A stretch of DNA of 64,000 bases from an uncultured Muribaculaceae bacterium (GTDB lineage: Bacteria > Bacteroidota > Bacteroidia > Bacteroidales > Muribaculaceae), in contig CAJTXL010000001.1 of assembly GCA_910583525.1 (NCBI GenBank), positions 171,056 through 235,055 of the forward strand, read 5' to 3'. This document shows, one piece after another, positions 55,176 through 63,621 of the stretch. Below the pieces are notes generated by a model. It was not told the origin of the DNA, made no database searches, and saw only the letters and a program-made list of their open reading frames with translations. How positions within the stretch are numbered: the stretch's first letter is position 1; every line of letters begins with the position of its first letter. A program made the position numbers and the translations under genes.

Positions 55176-55877
55176 TCAGATTTCTGATATTATAATGTAA
55201 TAGTTTTCGTTGAGGCGGAATTTCATTGCCGGAGTAGTCTTCATTCCTTTCGTAGGAATAGGCGAAGCAGATTCCGTAATCGAATTCGACAAATCGTGGA
55301 AAACGAGACGTTCGCCATAAGTCTCTATGGCGAAATGCTGCGGCTTGAATTTGAGACCACGGAAAAGCATCGTTATTTTAAAATGCTTCTTGCCGTCGCT
55401 CTCGGCGCTGCCGTAGGTGTTCATGCCGTCATACACAGGCAAAAACATACGCGTGCGGCTCTCTTCGCCTGTTATCAGAGCGATGCCTTTAAGCTGATGC
55501 TCCGGAGCTGCATTTTTGACTTCCAACATCTTACGCTTGTAGTCTTCAAGCATTTGTCGAGCTTCGGCTAAATCGTTTTCAAGCCGACGATTCTTGCCTT
55601 CAGCCTTCTTCAACTCGCCGTGCAGATTATTGGCTTCAAGAGCCTGTGACGCAGCATCTTTGGCCATATCGGTAGCTTTATTCTCGAGAGCCGAGAGCTG
55701 CTTAAGCGAGGCCGTATACGCTTTTTTATGCGCCTCAAGCCGTCGGCGCTGAAAATCCTCGACGCGCACATCGACTTTCTCGGGCATATTGATATGCACC
55801 CATCCGCATCTTTCGCAGATTGAGCCGGTGAATTCCTGTCCGCATACCGGGCATATGATATTATAGTTCTTTGCCAT
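55176..55877 (-). CDS. Zinc ribbon-coiled coil-beta domain protein
   Basis: Unrecognised 233-residue protein. The ATG at 55877 shares one base with the stop of the AAA+/trypsin gene and gives MAKNYNIICPVCG, so the longer upstream extension is rejected. Domain order: zinc ribbon (C9, C12, C21, C24), a long charged coiled coil (~42-125), and a C-terminal beta-rich domain (~130-233; FKITMLFRGLKFK to FRLNENYYIII) with a strand pattern reminiscent of FHA or similar signalling domains, though the conserved FHA residues are not convincing. It probably links partners of the system. Function unknown. Confidence 0.7.
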   Translation of the reverse strand: MAKNYNIICPVCGQEFTGSICERCGWVHINMPEKVDVRVEDFQRRRLEAHKKAYTASLKQLSALENKATDMAKDAASQALEANNLHGELKKAEGKNRRLENDLAEARQMLEDYKRKMLEVKNAAPEHQLKGIALITGEESRTRMFLPVYDGMNTYGSAESDGKKHFKITMLFRGLKFKPQHFAIETYGERLVFHDLSNSITESASPIPTKGMKTTPAMKFRLNENYYIIISEI

Positions 55878-58800
55878 CAGTTCTGTGATATTTCCGGGGT
55901 TAGAGATATTTTTAATGAAGGAAGCTTGAACAGCTGGTGGATATCGGAGAAAATTCGCAAAGGTGCTTCCGTCGAGCCTCCGAACAACGTTCCGATTATG
56001 GTATGGTCGGAAATGCGCAACAACGGGCCGCCCGAGCACCCTTCTATAGCGCTGATATCGGAGAATATGGCATCGAACACGTTTGTCTCATTCACCCTGT
56101 GTGCAGGGTCGTAGCTCGACACTTCGCCCGATGTGATATGAAAATCGTCAGTAATTTTCATCCCTTTCATATATCCGCACAGGCGTATAGGCTCTGTTTT
56201 GCGCGGCTCGACATCCACGGCGGTATCAATGCTGAAATGCCGTGCGTCGGCAGGAACGGTTTCTGCCTTGAGGATAGCCAAATCGGTAACATGGTCTATC
56301 CACAGCAACGTAGCCCCCACCGCACTTTGCCGGCGATGGCGCAGGAAACGGAATTTGTCGTGTCCGGCGACAACGTGCGCTGCCGTGAGTATGAGCCCCC
56401 CGTCGACCGAAATGAAACACCCCGTGCCGACGCCGTCGGGGGTCTCGACCAAGCCTACGGCATCGTCGAAATGCTCTACGTCGCCTACCGCCCGGCTATG
56501 CGACGGCAACGGCAACGAGAGCGACACTACGCCGGGGATGGCATCTTCAAGCTTTCGGGGCTTTGGGGCAGCCTTTTCCTGCGACGCAGGGTTCTGTACC
56601 GTTGGCCGATAATTCGGAAAATCGACAAGTTCGATGGTTTTACTGCTGCTCCCGTTGGCGTTGCGGCGCAACAGAAGGCTGTCTATCAACACATTTGCGA
56701 AAGCGCGCGCATCGCGCACATTGCCGAAGTGCTCCCCTCGGACCCGTCGCCGTTCTACAAAATATGCTTCGCCAAGCTTTTTCGCAGCTTCCGGCTCTGC
56801 AAAATTTATCTTTTTCTTTTCAATGGTATCTACGACGATGTTCCATAATATATCGGGGCTGTAATCTTCGAAATGAAAAATGTTTTTGTCAGTAAATCGG
56901 CTTGACAATCCGATATTTTGTCCTATGAACATACTCAATTCTCTGGTATATCCTGCTATTATGAGAGCCTGTTTGCCCAATGTTTTGTCAAAACAATCGC
57001 ATAATTCATTTATAGCCTCGGTTCCGTTAAGCCTATATGCCTCGTCGATAAACAATACCTTTCCGCAATTGTCACGTACTATTTTCTGTATTGCGTCCGA
57101 AGTTCCTAATTTATCTATTGTTAATATAACGGTTTCGGGTTGGCTTATGAGACCAATATTATACAATATTTTCGCCATCATAAGGGCTACGGTGGTCTTG
57201 CCTGTTCCCGGATTGCCGGTAAATGCGTAGTACATATTCTTCTTTTCGGTATCGACCAGTTCCACCTCCTTATTCAGACATCGTTTCTCCGTTGTGGTTA
57301 TGACAAGCTGCCTTAGCTTGGCCTTGACTTCGGGCAGTCCGATAAGCTTGTTTATGTCGGCGAGTATTTCATCGACAGGGACTTCACGGGCAATGGTTTT
57401 CATATAGCGTTCGGGGATGTCCTCGATATCAACAGGGCCGACAGCACGCCTGCGGCGGTGTTGAGCAAGCACTGCGCCAGCAAGCACTTCCATGGTGGCG
57501 GCGTTGCGCCAAGAACCGTCGCGACGCATATACATGTTCGTTATTACCTGATGGATATCACTATCGAACTGCTCCGTAATGGCAGTTTTGCCCAAATTCT
57601 TGCGGAAAATCTTATACAAAACTTCGGGCGGATAGTCGGCCATTCTTATAAAGGAGTCCTCGCCGTTGAAGCGCCCGGCAAGACCTTCGTTGCCGTTTAG
57701 CAGCAAGTTTTCCATCTGCCCCGGGTAACCGGCAAGAATGACAAGCGAGTCGGTGCGGCTTTCCATAAATTGAATCAGCACCTCAATGGCCTGCTTGCCA
57801 TAATCAACATTTGTTCCATGTCCCGACGCATCGCTCATAAGCCCGTATGCCTCGTCGATAAAAAGGACGCCCCCGGCAGCTCTGTCACAGATGGCCTGGG
57901 TCTTTATTCGGGTCTCCCCTACATATTGACCTTCAAGGTCTCCGACAGTAGCCTCAATGAGATGGCCACGCGAGAGCAAGCCTCTCTCCTGCAAAATTTC
58001 GGCAAGGAGACGGGCTACCGTAGTTTTGCCCGTGCCCGGATTGCCCACAAAGACGAGGTGTGGACGGAAACGCGGTCCGTCGGGATTCGCCCTGGCATAT
58101 TCAAAGTTTTCGAGATAATTTTCTATCTGAGTCACCACACCCTCCATGCCACAAAGTGCACGCAGACGCTCCATGGCACTCCCTGTCGTAAATTTATCAA
58201 TCATCTTCAAAAATTGCCCCTTTTCCATAGCGCGGTAATGTTTCAGCTTCTCTTCGTCACCGGGCAATGCCGTTTTACCCTTTTTTGCGGGAGTGGTTAT
58301 TTGTGCCATTCGTGATGAGAGTTTCTCGATGCCGATACCTTCAAGAACTTCTGTCATACCCTCGCACAGCCTGCGTCGGTTCAAAAGATTGCGGTATTCG
58401 TCGAAAGAGGGGCCGCTAAGATAATAAAGCTGTGTGGGCACGCCCCCCGATTCTTCATCAGTGCCTTTCAGCATTTCGCGAAACTTTTCACGGCGGAAAA
58501 ATGACGTGTTGTTGAAAAGACCTTTGACCTGGGCAACTGAATATAACAGCACAATACGCGTGCCATAGCCTTGTGTGTTGAATTTATTTGCCCATAGCTC
58601 AAATGTGGATTCATACTGGTCGCCATTCTCATAGCGGTCCGACGATGCCGTGGCAAACACAAATGCTGTCCGCACATGCGGACGCCGCTTGATATATGTG
58701 TCTATGACACTGAACGGGTCGATGGAGTCGGATATGCGGTAATATGTATGTGCGCCATCTTCCACCTTTTGTATCTGTGCATAATCAGGTCCCGGTTCCG

Positions 58801-59152
58801 GCGCATGATTGCCTGCTCGTGGAGCCTGCGACGTACGCCGCTTGCCGAACGGACTGGCGATTTTTGCAATATACCGTCCGCCCGACGCCGTTGCGGCATT
58901 ATTGGTCGATGCCGACAGCCCATAGACCTCGGCAAGGTCGGCCTTCCGATAGCTGTAGAAATGATGGTGAACATCCTGTGAATAGAACACCACGAAATAG
59001 CCCTCGCCGCGTAGTGAACGGTAGAGCATTTCGTACACGTCGTGATAGTGCAAATCGGAGCCGAGGAACACGTCGTCCATTCCCGGCCCGTAGATGCCCG
59101 AGAACATCAACCTCGACTCTATGTCGAAGTTAGATATGCGCGTGACAGTCAT
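55877..59152 (-). CDS. Double AAA+ (CbxX/CfqX-type) ATPase fused to a trypsin-like protease
   Basis: A 1091-residue multidomain protein. Residues ~1-330 form an N-terminal region without recognised motifs. Two CbxX/SpoVK-type AAA+ domains follow. Domain one has Walker A GNPGTGKT (370-377), Walker B VLFIDEAYG (429-437) and a sensor/Arg-finger segment LAGRF (Arg494). Domain two has GNPGTGKT (646-653), VLFIDEAYR (699-707) and SSRF (Arg752). After a Pro-rich linker (~850-890) comes a trypsin-like domain with an intact triad: His926 in LTAAHVV, Asp957 in HVTDLAIL and Ser1040 in EGCSGGPLL. No signal peptide, so the protease is intracellular. It may be an ATP-driven remodeller that triggers proteolysis of a partner. 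It overlaps both neighbouring genes by 1-4 bases. Confidence 0.88.
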   Translation of the reverse strand: MTVTRISNFDIESRLMFSGIYGPGMDDVFLGSDLHYHDVYEMLYRSLRGEGYFVVFYSQDVHHHFYSYRKADLAEVYGLSASTNNAATASGGRYIAKIASPFGKRRTSQAPRAGNHAPEPGPDYAQIQKVEDGAHTYYRISDSIDPFSVIDTYIKRRPHVRTAFVFATASSDRYENGDQYESTFELWANKFNTQGYGTRIVLLYSVAQVKGLFNNTSFFRREKFREMLKGTDEESGGVPTQLYYLSGPSFDEYRNLLNRRRLCEGMTEVLEGIGIEKLSSRMAQITTPAKKGKTALPGDEEKLKHYRAMEKGQFLKMIDKFTTGSAMERLRALCGMEGVVTQIENYLENFEYARANPDGPRFRPHLVFVGNPGTGKTTVARLLAEILQERGLLSRGHLIEATVGDLEGQYVGETRIKTQAICDRAAGGVLFIDEAYGLMSDASGHGTNVDYGKQAIEVLIQFMESRTDSLVILAGYPGQMENLLLNGNEGLAGRFNGEDSFIRMADYPPEVLYKIFRKNLGKTAITEQFDSDIHQVITNMYMRRDGSWRNAATMEVLAGAVLAQHRRRRAVGPVDIEDIPERYMKTIAREVPVDEILADINKLIGLPEVKAKLRQLVITTTEKRCLNKEVELVDTEKKNMYYAFTGNPGTGKTTVALMMAKILYNIGLISQPETVILTIDKLGTSDAIQKIVRDNCGKVLFIDEAYRLNGTEAINELCDCFDKTLGKQALIIAGYTRELSMFIGQNIGLSSRFTDKNIFHFEDYSPDILWNIVVDTIEKKKINFAEPEAAKKLGEAYFVERRRVRGEHFGNVRDARAFANVLIDSLLLRRNANGSSSKTIELVDFPNYRPTVQNPASQEKAAPKPRKLEDAIPGVVSLSLPLPSHSRAVGDVEHFDDAVGLVETPDGVGTGCFISVDGGLILTAAHVVAGHDKFRFLRHRRQSAVGATLLWIDHVTDLAILKAETVPADARHFSIDTAVDVEPRKTEPIRLCGYMKGMKITDDFHITSGEVSSYDPAHRVNETNVFDAIFSDISAIEGCSGGPLLRISDHTIIGTLFGGSTEAPLRIFSDIHQLFKLPSLKISLTPEISQN

Positions 59153-60558
59153 CGTGTTCTCCGTTTTATTGCGTCGGATGTCCCACTACGGGATAGCCCG
59201 TCGGCGTTCGACAATTCAGGTATCCGCACGTCGCCGCCGTCGGCCGGAGCATGCGGTGCATCTATCTTATGGCCGCTTTGCGAAATCTGTTTGCATATGC
59301 GGCGCACGGTTTCCATATATTCGGCTTCCGAAAGCTTACGTTGGTCGTTGCGGTGGAATATAAGCCGGTTCTCGAGACCGCTTTCATCGGGTTCGACGAC
59401 TATCGATATGCGGTCGCCATGTACGCTGTTAATGATGGCGAACACACCTTCGCGCCAATCGCTGTCGGTCTCGCCGCCTATATAGTCGACGGCATCGCTT
59501 CCGTCGGCTCGGCGCTCGAGCTGCCAGCCTTGGTTTATGAGCGCGGTAACGATGTCTTCGGTCACGGTGACACGATTCTCGCTCAATATGGCCTGCCTTG
59601 CGGCATCGCGCATCAGGTCTTCGGCGCGTTTTTGCAGGCATTCTGTTTCAGCCAATATTTCCTTGACCCGTTCGGTCGACGGCTCGCTGTCGAGTTCTTT
59701 TTTCAATGCCGACAATCGGTTTTCGATAGACGAATACTCGCCCCGGCTCCAAAAGTCCGTCTCGATTTCGGCGACATCTGAGGGGTCTTCGGGGTTCGCC
59801 ACCTTCACTACCCTGTTGTCGCTCACTTCGCCAAGCACGGCGAGCACATTCTCTATGGCCTGCCCACGCAGAGCGTCGTAAATGACTTTGCGGCGAGTGG
59901 CCTCTTCTGCCGCCGACTGTATCTGAAAAATAGCCTCGGCCGAACGCGAAACCGTGGCCTCGTCGTCGGGGTTGGCGGCCAGCGCCTCAAGACGGCGGCG
60001 TATTTCATCGGCTTCCTTCGGGCAGAAACGGTCTATCTCAACGGCGTCGAATGCCGAGCGGTAAGCTCCGCGTGCAAGGTCGATAGCCTCTTTGCGGCGT
60101 TTCTGCCGGTCGGCTATGCCTTCGAGAATTCCTGTGACGGCATCCGTAATGGTGTCTATCTGTGCCTGCTGGCCTGCAAGACGCCGGTCGACATTGCGCT
60201 CAAGCACCTCAATCTTGTGGTTTACCTGGCTTATTTCGCCACGAAGCGCATTGCTCTCTTTGCTTATCTCACTGCGTATGTCGGCGGCGACACGGGCAAG
60301 CCGCTCCCGTTGGTTGCGGTCGAGAATCTGCATATTGCCGTAAACGCCTTCGAGGCCGCGTTCAAGCTTGCGGTCAAACTCGCGCCGTGCCCTTTCAGCC
60401 TCTTCTCGGGCGGCACGTTCGGCTACGCCGCGTGCCTTGGCAATGGCTTCGTCGATTTTTCTGTTTACAACCCGTTCCGAGGCGTTCATTCTGTCGCTCA
60501 GCCGGTTTACGGCAAGTTCTGCCTGACGGATATTGGAAATTTTTATAGCGAGGCTCAT
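59149..60558 (-). CDS. Long coiled-coil protein of unknown function
   Basis: A 469-residue protein, mostly charged helix. Residues ~20-165 are a long coiled coil rich in Arg, Glu and Ala (for example AERAAREEAERARREFDRKL), and ~180-330 are further helices. The C-terminal ~120 residues include a compact alpha/beta segment (ALINQGWQLERRADGSDAVDYI to ISIVVEPDESGLENRLIF) and a basic tail ending in KRRTR. No membrane segment or enzymatic motif. Its stop overlaps the AAA+/trypsin start by four bases, so both are translated together; it could be a scaffold or substrate for that protein. Confidence 0.7.
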   Translation of the reverse strand: MSLAIKISNIRQAELAVNRLSDRMNASERVVNRKIDEAIAKARGVAERAAREEAERARREFDRKLERGLEGVYGNMQILDRNQRERLARVAADIRSEISKESNALRGEISQVNHKIEVLERNVDRRLAGQQAQIDTITDAVTGILEGIADRQKRRKEAIDLARGAYRSAFDAVEIDRFCPKEADEIRRRLEALAANPDDEATVSRSAEAIFQIQSAAEEATRRKVIYDALRGQAIENVLAVLGEVSDNRVVKVANPEDPSDVAEIETDFWSRGEYSSIENRLSALKKELDSEPSTERVKEILAETECLQKRAEDLMRDAARQAILSENRVTVTEDIVTALINQGWQLERRADGSDAVDYIGGETDSDWREGVFAIINSVHGDRISIVVEPDESGLENRLIFHRNDQRKLSEAEYMETVRRICKQISQSGHKIDAPHAPADGGDVRIPELSNADGLSRSGTSDAIKRRTR

Positions 60559-60576
60559 AAGAATATATGTTTTTGG

Positions 60577-61152
60577 TTAGTAGATTTTTAATGGTATGCC
60601 GACAACGGCTGAAGCCCCTCTGCGGAAAGTGAGTTCCACTTGCCGCTTGCCGTTTTCGAGCTGTTCTCTATAAGGGAGAAGCGCACTTGTGAGAAAATGC
60701 AACCTTTGGTTCGACGAACCGCGCAGACCGAGACCGTCATTCAAAGTCTCGACATAAGGTCCGTCAATCAGCAGGTCGATATACGGCAACAGCTCCGCCG
60801 CATTCTCGACTTCGGCAAGCCGCTCTATGGCGAAGCCCGTAAAGACTATCACATTGAGCTGGGGACGCATGCCCTTTACACGGCTCAACAAAGCCGCCAA
60901 CGATGCGGCCTGCACAAAAGGCTCGCCGCCGCTGATTGTTATGCCGTCTATCCCGTCCGCTGCCATTATGTCAGCAGCGAGGTCTTCGACATCAACCACC
61001 ATGCCGCCGTCAACCGCCCTGCTTTCGGGCGTGACGCAGCCGGGGCATGCAAAGGGGCATCCCTGGGTCCATATTGCATAACGAAGCCCGGGACCAAGCG
61101 CGCGCGTGCCCTTTCGCATCACATCGAACAGACTCAGCATGGCGCCGTTCAT
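60577..61152 (-). CDS. Radical SAM protein, NrdG-activase-like
   Basis: A 191-residue protein with the radical SAM cluster motif CPFACPGC (C32, C36, C39), a GGEP motif (75-78) that contacts SAM, and a short partial TIM barrel. Length and the opening GPGLRYAIWTQGCPFACPGC resemble activating enzymes of anaerobic ribonucleotide reductase (NrdG) and pyruvate formate-lyase. No glycyl-radical partner (NrdD or PFL) is in the window. Encoded in the middle of a signalling operon, it may modify a component of that system, or act on a partner elsewhere. It overlaps the small coiled-coil gene by four bases. Confidence 0.88.
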   Translation of the reverse strand: MNGAMLSLFDVMRKGTRALGPGLRYAIWTQGCPFACPGCVTPESRAVDGGMVVDVEDLAADIMAADGIDGITISGGEPFVQAASLAALLSRVKGMRPQLNVIVFTGFAIERLAEVENAAELLPYIDLLIDGPYVETLNDGLGLRGSSNQRLHFLTSALLPYREQLENGKRQVELTFRRGASAVVGIPLKIY

Positions 61153-61553
61153 AAGCCTGACACGGGTTTGGGGTCGCTCTCCACGACGGCATCGGCCAAC
61201 AGGGCATCGTAGCGCGTCAGCAAGTCAGAAATTTCGCGGTCGAGAGTCGCTATCTCGGGCGAGCCTTCTATCTGTAGCATCAGACGCTTGTTCTCCGTAC
61301 AATGTGAATGGATAAGCTCCTGACGTGCACGATGCTTGGCTCGGATTTCGTCGAGCTGCGCTTTAAGCTTTGTCGGGAATGCCGAGGCATCGATGGCATC
61401 GAGACGCGTCATGCTCTCTTCGGCAAGAGTGCCGAGCATGATTGCCGCCTTGACATCGTCCGAGCCGAGCGGCACGCTCTGTATCTGCCCCTTTATCTCT
61501 GCGTCGATGTCATGCAGAGACATCGACTTCATCATATCTTTGAGGTCTGTCAT
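61149..61553 (-). CDS. Small helical protein of unknown function
   Basis: A 134-residue, mostly helical protein with acidic and basic heptad-like runs (~75-125) and no recognised domain. Four-base ATGA overlaps with both the PIN-domain gene before it and the radical SAM gene after it show it is a genuine, translationally coupled component. It could be an adaptor or the substrate of the radical SAM enzyme; the C-terminal tail (ESDPKPVSGL) has no obvious modification site such as a glycyl-radical motif. Confidence 0.7.
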   Translation of the reverse strand: MTDLKDMMKSMSLHDIDAEIKGQIQSVPLGSDDVKAAIMLGTLAEESMTRLDAIDASAFPTKLKAQLDEIRAKHRARQELIHSHCTENKRLMLQIEGSPEIATLDREISDLLTRYDALLADAVVESDPKPVSGL

Positions 61554-63199
61554 TTTGCGTGTTCTTTGAGTTCTTCAATACGTTTCATCAAATCGCGCCG
61601 CAAACGATAAAGCCTTTCGAGATTTATGTTGCGGATATATGCTGGCACCGGCAAGCCCGGTGTAAGATTGTTTTCGACATCTTGTATCCATCGGTATATG
61701 GCTCCGCGGTCGTTTGTTATTACGGTTATTCGACGTCCTTCGCCATAAAGCTCGCGTATACGGTTCATCAATGTCGGGTCGGCATAGGCCGAACGCTTCA
61801 TCTCGGGACGTATGTCGGGTGTCACAACGGCTTTCATTCCTGCCACATAGTCGGTGATGAATGTTTTTGCGGCATCGGCCGCAGCAACCTTGTTGCCGGC
61901 ATGGCGCTCGATTTCGTCCCACACATCGTTGGTGATTTCAAAATAAGGCCTGTGTTCAAGTTTCTTGAACTTGCCTACAAGGTCTTTTATCATCCATCCG
62001 TAGTACATCTCGCCTTTGTGCCGGGGATTTTCCTGCACCCAAAAGTTGGTGTCACAAAGAAATATTTCGCCCGACATGAGCCTGTCGAAAACCACACGGA
62101 TTTTATCGAGCCACGATTGTGCCTCGCCACGCTTCATGGTTGAAATATTCCGTCGTATGTCATTTACGGGAAACTCAACTTCTTCAAATGCGAATGTGCC
62201 CGTAAAATTGCTCTGAGGGTCTTCTTCGTGCTGTCGGCCGTCGTCGATTTTTGCCTGTGCTTTGTGCCGTACAGGCGACGTTTTTTGTGGAGACGTCGGG
62301 CGTGGTTTTGGAGCGTTTACATTCCTGTTTACACGTTCAATACCGCCGAACGGCAACGACAACGGCACTATCCGCAACGACGGGCGACCCGTTGTGAACA
62401 CATTGAGAAAGATATTGCGGAAAACATCTATCACAACGCCCAATGTTACAATCTTTGCCGGAATGCCGCCGAAATCGGCATCGGCATCGCGGTTGGGCAA
62501 GATGTCACCCCACTTCTTATCGCTACAAAATGTAGAACCGAGGGTTATTTCATCTACCGGCACTACTATCGGGTCGCATTTTCCTGTTATGATAGTCTCA
62601 GCAGTAACGCCTTCGCGGTTCAGTCCGAATGCTATCTTGCCTATTTCAACCGGGAACGAAATCCGTTTATTAGTGTTGACTGCCGATGCGGCACGCTCGT
62701 CAAGCTGCCTTACAGCTCCGACACGTCGTTGCAGCGCATACAACAACGGTCGCAACGTCGAATACACTCCGAACACAACCGCAACGGCGCAGCCCAAGGT
62801 GTCGAACCCGGCCAATGCGGCATCGACAGATGCGTTCAGGCCTTCAGGCTCTATATACCGGTCGTTGAAATTGTCGTAGATTACCTGACCGTCCTCGCCG
62901 GTTGTATATAGTTTGTTCCATTCCGCCTCATAGCGCCCTACCGTTTCTCGGGTAAATACCGAAGCAAGGCCATGAGCTACGTTCTCCACTACCTTGTCGA
63001 CACATACACGTGGAGGCGTCACCGCACGGTCTATCACGCTCCGGCAACAGCACATAGCATACTTGCCGATTTCAAGCAAAAGCACACTGTCGGCATCCGC
63101 GACATTGTCGGCCGCCCATACCGCACGGTTTTCAATTTCTGCCTTAACGCGCGTATCGGCAAATTTATTTTCAAGATATGTTGCGTAGCTGAACCCCAT
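61550..63199 (-). CDS. Protein with C-terminal PIN-type nuclease domain
   Basis: First gene of the ten-gene operon, 549 residues. The ATG at 63199 (MGFSYATYLENKF) is chosen over an in-frame TTG at 63223, which would overlap the -7 box. Residues ~1-290 are of unknown fold with two hydrophobic stretches (~129-147 and ~250-268), possibly buried or membrane-peripheral. A Pro/Lys-rich linker (~295-330) leads to a C-terminal domain (~375-510). That domain has the four acidic positions of PIN nucleases: Asp383 in LCDTNFW, Glu429 in VWDEIE, Asp474 in ADPTLM and Asp497 in VITNDRG. It ends in a basic helix. PIN domains usually cut RNA, so this is a candidate effector. RNA cleavage is inference. Confidence 0.78.
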   Translation of the reverse strand: MGFSYATYLENKFADTRVKAEIENRAVWAADNVADADSVLLLEIGKYAMCCCRSVIDRAVTPPRVCVDKVVENVAHGLASVFTRETVGRYEAEWNKLYTTGEDGQVIYDNFNDRYIEPEGLNASVDAALAGFDTLGCAVAVVFGVYSTLRPLLYALQRRVGAVRQLDERAASAVNTNKRISFPVEIGKIAFGLNREGVTAETIITGKCDPIVVPVDEITLGSTFCSDKKWGDILPNRDADADFGGIPAKIVTLGVVIDVFRNIFLNVFTTGRPSLRIVPLSLPFGGIERVNRNVNAPKPRPTSPQKTSPVRHKAQAKIDDGRQHEEDPQSNFTGTFAFEEVEFPVNDIRRNISTMKRGEAQSWLDKIRVVFDRLMSGEIFLCDTNFWVQENPRHKGEMYYGWMIKDLVGKFKKLEHRPYFEITNDVWDEIERHAGNKVAAADAAKTFITDYVAGMKAVVTPDIRPEMKRSAYADPTLMNRIRELYGEGRRITVITNDRGAIYRWIQDVENNLTPGLPVPAYIRNINLERLYRLRRDLMKRIEELKEHAK

Positions 63200-63220
63200 G
63201 GTATTTTTTCGTTTGAGATA

Positions 63221-63253
63221 CAAAGATACGAAGAATTCGCGAGACTATGGCAA
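63221..63253 (-). promoter_or_regulatory. Predicted promoter of the ten-gene operon
   Basis: TATCTTTG (plus 63221-63228) is a perfect TAnnTTTG -7 box on the minus strand, with a TTG (plus 63251-63253) about 22 bases upstream as a weak -33 element. The PIN-domain gene starts 21 bases downstream. It is the only good promoter seen for the whole 12-kb operon. Confidence 0.6.
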
Positions 63254-63596
63254 TAAATTGGGAATAAAGTAATGTGTTGAGAGTTAGGAGAGATCGGCGT
63301 TGTTCGTCCGAAGGGTGCTTTCGGCGGAAAATTCGGTTTTTGGAAGGGTTAGGAGATAGAATCGCTACCTATCCGTTGCCTTTTTCCTATCCGGAATCCG
63401 GTCTTGAAGACGGTTTTGCCGATGGATGATTATCCCTGTTTTATGTCATTGAACCCGCTTGTCAGGCATCTTTGCTACTGCAAATTTAGCGATTTTCTCT
63501 AGCATTGCGAAGAAATATAGGCTCCGGGATGGCATCTGTGATTCCTATTCGTGGTTCCGCTACGTTTTGCATACCTTCAAATGACTCTATATCAGT
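63254..63596. other. Intergenic region between the operon and the integrase
   Basis: No credible gene or tRNA. GTTAGGAGA occurs twice as a direct repeat (around 63286 and 63348). A short inverted repeat ACTCTAT/ATAGAGT (about 63584-63590 and 63613-63619) brackets the integrase -7 box. If the integrase belongs to a mobile element, its attachment site could lie here, but I cannot locate it. Confidence 0.4.
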
Positions 63597-63604
63597 TAAT
63601 TTTG
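63597..63604 (+). promoter_or_regulatory. -7 box of the integrase gene
   Basis: TAATTTTG matches the TAnnTTTG consensus and lies 17 bases before the integrase ATG. No TTTG is at the usual -33 distance. Confidence 0.45.
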
Positions 63605-63621
63605 CAACAACGAATAGAGTT

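Noticed and set aside
55878..56039. Extension of the zinc-ribbon/coiled-coil gene upstream of 55877
   Set aside because: It would lie inside the protease domain of the upstream gene in another frame; the ATG at 55877 follows the tight overlap pattern of the operon.
63254..63621. Possible tRNA or attachment site next to the integrase
   Set aside because: No cloverleaf or TpsiC-arm-like sequence was found, and no long direct repeat is visible within the window.
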